Made by a program: the position numbers and the translations under genes. The notes beneath the pieces are model-generated. The model was not told where the DNA came from. It did no database searches and was given only the letters and a program-made list of their open reading frames with translations. A DNA stretch of 64,000 nucleotides from Cryptomeria japonica (Eukaryota; Streptophyta; Pinopsida; Cupressales; Cupressaceae): the NCBI RefSeq assembly GCF_030272615.1, contig NC_081413.1, forward strand, positions 604,314,709 to 604,378,708, read 5' to 3'. This document shows, in pieces, positions 59,164-64,000 of the stretch (its first letter is position 1; every line of letters starts with the position of its first letter).

Positions 59164-62100
59164 AGCAAGTTCCAGTGTTGCAGTATTTCTAGATATAATT
59201 GATATATAATTTTTTTTATTATCCAGTGTTACAATATTTTTAAACATAATTTAAATATAAATATTTTTATTGTGCATTCTTTTATATACTATTGGGGAAT
59301 ATATTATATATTTTTATATAGAAACCAGTGGAAGAAAATATTTAAAAATCACAATTTAGGTATGTAAATGTAAAAGATCACTTGAAAGACAATTCAGTGG
59401 ACCGACCTAGTCATTATGCTAAAATATTTATTAATAGCAATTGGTTGGAGTTATAATATTATTAAAAGGGATAGAAATTGACACTGATATGTTTATTTAA
59501 CATCTTGTGCAAGTAAAGTCAAAGATTATAACTAACGTTGTAGTAGAGAGAAAAATAGAATTTGAAGCTCTAGAAAATTGGAGATTGTTAATTTTTCACA
59601 TTTTAATGGAGAAATCGCGATTTAAATAAATTTTGTAACATTTCAAAAATAGGATCATGTTATCTATTATTATGTATATGTTGTTTGTTGATACAGTTTC
59701 ATATTGTTTGTTTTTTAATTGTTTTTTTGTTGATCATATGTTTACATCAAATCTTATATGATCTATATTAGGATGCCATTTCAATGTTGTAGATTTCAGT
59801 TTAGGTGCTTGAGTTTTATTTTTATACATATTCCCTATGTGTTTGCTTTGAATCATTTTGAATGTTGATTAATGCTAGGCACAATCATACAACTTAACAT
59901 ATGTGTTTGACTTACTACCTTTGTTCTTGTTGACTATATTGGTTATTCTTATCACTTGTACAATATCTGAGAGTTTGTGCATCGATATCATAATGTGCTA
60001 TATGTCAATCTCCTATTTCAATATTTGTGGGAGCCCAAACAACCTAGTATCCTTTTTGTAAATTCACATACTTGACCTATCATATCGACCAAACTTACCT
60101 ATCCTATGTTACTTATAGTCCAATCTTTTCTCATGTTCTTACCACTCACCTACATTATAAAATATATGAAAAGTTGGTACTACTATAGTGCTCTTTTTTT
60201 GTTGGATAATAGCAAGTTGGCCAATGATTGTACTCCATTTGTTACTAGTTGGTAGAGGGACTAAGCCCAATTCTCCTCCATGGCCACCTTCATTTTCTTG
60301 TAAGCTCATACATTGACAACATCAAGAACCAATATTTCATTTTCAAGTGAAAATATTTGATATAAGTTTTGTTGATTCATTCATAATTATTAGATCAAAA
60401 ATCATACTTAATAATGTTTGTTTGTCTCTATCCTAGTTTAAACTCTTTAAATAAAATGTATTTGGTTCATTCAATTTATTTTTCCATGAAGTGTTTCTTC
60501 CTATCATTCCGTCTATTTAACATAGGTAAATATGAGATTTAAATGATCTCATTGATATTTTAAAAACCACAATAGGAGGACCACATCAAGGTCAACTACC
60601 ATCCTAAGTGGATTTCTACTCCTACTAAGAATTTTGCAATGCACAAAATGATATTATTTGGCATAATCATACATAATTTAATAGGTCTTACCCAAAAAAA
60701 AAATTTGAGAAACATATGTGAACCCATGCTACATAGTTATTTCCACTTCATCAATGCTTGCATCCTTCGAAACATCTTGTTGGATATCAAATATTGAGCT
60801 ATACAAATCCTAGAGAACTTTAGACCAAAAACTAAGTTTGATAAAATATAATTTGGAACCATAGACTATAACTCATTATTAGATAATAGATAGCAAAGGC
60901 ATGATTAATTATAGAGTGTACTAGATAAGTGAAAGGTAAAGAGGGATAAACTGGTCAAAATTTGTTAATATTTTTTATAAAGTTAGATGTAGTTGTTGTT
61001 AAACTTTGAAGAGCTTCTAGGTTATAAATTTAATATGTGAAAAATATGAAATTCAAGATTCCTCATGGTTATCAAATATATAATTTATTATGATACTTAC
61101 ATGATAAAATTTGTTTAAGTAAAAATCTATTTGTGTTACCCTTTTGTTAATTTTGAAGAGGTAAAAACATGCACATGTACAACAAACCTAAAAACTAGTA
61201 AAATAAGTGTTCTCAAATTCCTTTTGCTGACAATATGTTGATGTTTTGGATGAATTGTTTAAACTTATTTTCTTCTTTTATGAAATTCTTCTTTTAATAA
61301 TTATTTAGTAGGATAAAGGTACAAGTTCAAGGTTAAGTTGATGTAAAATATTTATAACAGGAGAAAAATTGTAGAGCAAACTAAATTTCAAATGACAATT
61401 TATTGAAAAGGCATGCATGTGTACATTTTTTTTTCTCAAAACTTTAATTTGGAAAATCATAAAAAATTATAGTTTAGTTTAAACTATATTTGAAAGTAGG
61501 CATTAGCCTCTACATAAAAATAAAATTTATTAATAAAATGGCAATTTAAACTTGTTTTTCATATTGATTATAGTTAATTTTATGTCACTAACCATAGATC
61601 TAATCTAGAATGATTCAATATTTTTTTTCAACACTAGATTGTTAGTTTGCTAGATATTTAGTGATTTTGATTTTTTTGGCAAGGTATGGTTATCAATATT
61701 TATTAAACTTATTTTGTCTAGGTTTCATCCCATAGATACTAAGGATTGTGTTTAGTGTTTCTCTACACAAAAGCATTTCCTCTTTATCAATCCTCAAATT
61801 ATTATAGTATCTCTATGTAAAGGGGTGTGAATGTAAATGGGTTCACTAGTCTAAATATGCAAACTTGGAATCAAACCCATTCATATCAACTCACATTCGA
61901 GAAACAAACAATAAGCCCAACTTAAGACCTATTGAAAGAGCTAGACACAAATTTATTATTTTACTTTTATTGAATTGTTGCAATTGGATAAGATAGAATA
62001 ATTCGACGCAAGAACTAGGGTTAATGTTACAAAATTGAGAGTAATCAACAATAAAAAAAGGTTTCAAAGTAGATTTGGATACTCTAAGTTTTGATCGATA

Positions 62101-62527
62101 AATAAGGATTAGTGTCATATCACCACCTCAAAAAAAAACTTTTATCATGAACAAAAAAGATAGAAGGTAAGGAGGCCAACACAAAGAAATGAATCAGAGG
62201 ATGCAAATTAGTGATCAATGAAGGTTTATCATTATAACAATAATAATCAAATAAATTAGAAATTAACTAAAGCCTTAATGAAGAGTTTCGATTAGAAAAA
62301 ATAAGAGATAAATAATTAATTAACAATTAGAGAAGAGACATGTCACCTCAAAAGGATCATCTCTTCTCAATAGAGTAATGGGAATAAAAGGAAGAGACTA
62401 TAATGGATGGAGGTCAACATCAAATCATTTAAATAGATCAAATCATTAAATCACATCGAATCATTTAAAAAAAACAACCATTCAAGCAGACCGAACAAGA
62501 AGAAGAAGAATTTTCCATAAGATAGAA
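59164..62527. other. Downstream spacer, nothing recognised
   Basis: AT-rich DNA after the laccase stop. aaatataaatatttttattgtgc near 59253 may contain the poly(A) signal, but none is a clean AATAAA. No further gene or element is visible. Confidence 0.5.
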
Positions 62528-63210
62528 TGCAACAATCCCAAAAGACACCATTCCAATTCATCATAGAAAAATTCTAGTTACCTCATATTATTATTACCAG
62601 ACACATTATGTGGTATACTTGACATTTCTAGGTTAAAAAATGTCTTGTACATGTATACATATTTCTTATGCATAGTAGAGAGTGCTTCAGTATATGTTCA
62701 TATGGTAGAGTATAAGTTGTGCTTGATTATCTAAAACCCTTCTTGTAGGAAGGGCCTAGGGTGTAAGAAAAAGGGGAGTAGGAGGACTAACTAAGTAGCC
62801 CATCCTAAAGTTGACCATAATGGCTCCTAGGACCAAAGGGAACATACATAGAAGAGACAAGAAATCCCCTTGTGACCTCCACCCATCTCTGCAAGATGGC
62901 ATTTGTCACTAAGCAAGCAAGAGGGCTCTATCTGACATCCGCTCTTGGGATTAGTGTAGAAATGGCTTCAAGTAATCTCATCATGTCTCTTCCTCCCAAA
63001 TCCCACTATGATTGTATAATACTACTGATAGTATATGAATATGATGTGATCTTGTCTAATCCTAATGATTGAATATATATTGTAGCATTGTAATCCAAGA
63101 CCGCCTTATTTAAAGAGATATTCACTTAGTAAGATGTAATCCTAATCTTAATTTGTTCTAATTATGATTTTAGGGCAAATTCTAGGGAAAATCGGGAAGG
63201 AGAAATTGCA
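62528..63210 (+). repeat. Probable 5' LTR of an element leaving the window
   Basis: Starts TGCAACAATCCC and ends GAAATTGCA, giving short inverted ends (TGCAA/TTGCA), two bases before a primer site. Tentative: the second LTR lies outside the window, so the left edge is inferred. Confidence 0.45.
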
Positions 63211-63212
63211 AT

Positions 63213-63227
63213 TGGTATTAGAGCACC
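63213..63227 (+). other. Primer binding site, initiator tRNA-Met type
   Basis: tggtattagagcacc matches the initiator-Met complement TGGTATCAGAGC with one transition. Confidence 0.65.
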
Positions 63228-63259
63228 ATTCTTACTAGCCTAGGGGATAGAGAACAGTA

Positions 63260-64000
63260 ATGCAAACTAGCCAAAGGGCTTTGAAAAAGGAAAGAAAGAA
63301 ATTGCCATCCACAATGAGAAAAAAAATGAGCAATGAAGTGAGGACTCTCATGGAACAAAACAACAAGACTCTCATAGAGAAAAATGAAAAAATCAAAAGG
63401 ACAACTCAATTTTTCCTTCACGCTGTCGAAAAAATAAAGAACAATAACTCTAGCCCCAACCAAAACCATGAGAGGGATACCCATTACAATTATTCAAAAA
63501 ATTATCACCCCGCTAGTTTATGAATACCTAGACCCATGAGACTCCCTTCTTACCTAGGGAAGAACCCATATTCAGCCTATATCACATGTATGCTCATCTT
63601 AATTCCTTTACACCTTTCAAATAGGGAAGATTGATCAAAGTGTTCAGCTCTCCAATATGATTATGGTTGAGCCTATTTATGTTCCCTAATAAATTTTGGA
63701 CAATTAAGATCTTAGTTTGATTTCATAGGCATTATACCAATGTCATGTGAATTTGAGTTATTCTTAGCTTGAACCTCCATGAAGAAAATTCATTTTCTAG
63801 TGCATAAGTATTTGAAGTTCTTATTTGAAGGAAAAATGCATACTATATTTCATAGTGGGTGCCAGCCCTCATCTATATGTGGAGAATTTTCACTTGAATA
63901 TGTTTTGCCTCAACAACCTCAACCTATTTGACCTCATGAGAATAGCTTGTTCCTTTCCTACAAAATTTTTAAGGCCTATAGAATAACAAAGTTACCCTTA
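63260..64000 (+). pseudogene. gag-like start of the partial LTR element
   Basis: An 87-codon ORF (63260-63523) rich in Lys, Asn and Glu, with a coiled-coil-like MSNEVRTLMEQNNKTLIEKN part. After its stop the same region continues with PRPMRLPSYLGKNPY, similar in style to the entry of a Gag capsid domain, but with further stops. Its position right behind a primer site supports gag. Family assignment is not possible before the window ends. Confidence 0.4.

Noticed and set aside
58474-59247. 257-codon minus-strand ORF
   Set aside because: Antisense to laccase exons 5 and 6; no domain and no promoter, so a shadow ORF.
1-64000. CRISPR array, bacterial operon or viral genome
   Set aside because: Spliced laccase gene, plant retroelement types and primer sites show plant nuclear DNA. 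No regular repeat-spacer pattern exists; the 60-bp, 39-bp and 20-bp arrays have no unique spacers.

Overview
This is plant nuclear DNA: AT-rich, with long ORF-free stretches, several LTR retrotransposons, LINE remnants and one multi-exon gene with GT-AG introns. The density of old, decayed retroelements suggests a large genome, such as a conifer. That is inference; no sequence here proves the species.

Layout. 0-19.2 kb is decayed intergenic DNA: a degenerate motif array (770-1340), a pentatricopeptide-repeat (PPR) remnant (2935-3183), a broken minus-strand accessory-type ORF with a G-patch-like motif and coiled coil (3828-6210), a ~60-bp tandem array (7195-7955), a T-skewed ORF-free tract (8480-13360), a ~265-bp tandem repeat family (14729-15780) and a small orphan ORF (18042-18506, minus). 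19231-30630 is a complete-length Ty3/Gypsy element of Athila-like organisation. It has 1.3-kb LTRs, a tRNA-Asp primer site, gag-PR-RT-RNaseH-INT, a ~2.5-kb accessory ORF downstream of integrase, two polypurine tracts and a 5-bp target duplication; all its coding regions are broken. 31-34.15 kb holds a LINE ORF2 3' end followed by a second accessory-type ORF. 35272-39350 is a short element with LTRs and only gag, a protease remnant and a membrane-segment ORF, with no RT or integrase. 39.4-46.8 kb is AT-rich, with a nested minisatellite and a minus-strand LINE-like 3' region. 46.9-51.1 kb is a LINE ORF1 remnant abutting a truncated Ty1/Copia element. 54.8-59.2 kb is an apparently intact laccase gene. 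62.5-64 kb is the probable 5' end of another LTR element running off the window.

Functional content. The only gene that looks functional is the laccase: six exons, 578 residues, a signal peptide and all ten copper-ligand histidines plus the cysteine. It would be a secreted multicopper oxidase acting on monolignols or other phenolics in the cell wall. The 54.9-kb promoter region carries three separate short tandem duplications upstream.

Most interesting observation. The accessory ORF of the Ty3 element (26828-29315) and the ORF downstream of the LINE RNase H domain (32257-33933) share an N-terminal domain I cannot name. It runs TGLP-x2-G-x2-F, then ~55-61 residues, GR[FY], [HY]HF, a leucine-rich stretch, then H-x-GL at almost equal spacing. 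In both, a low-complexity region and a predicted coiled coil follow. Two classes of retroelement thus appear to carry the same uncharacterised accessory protein.
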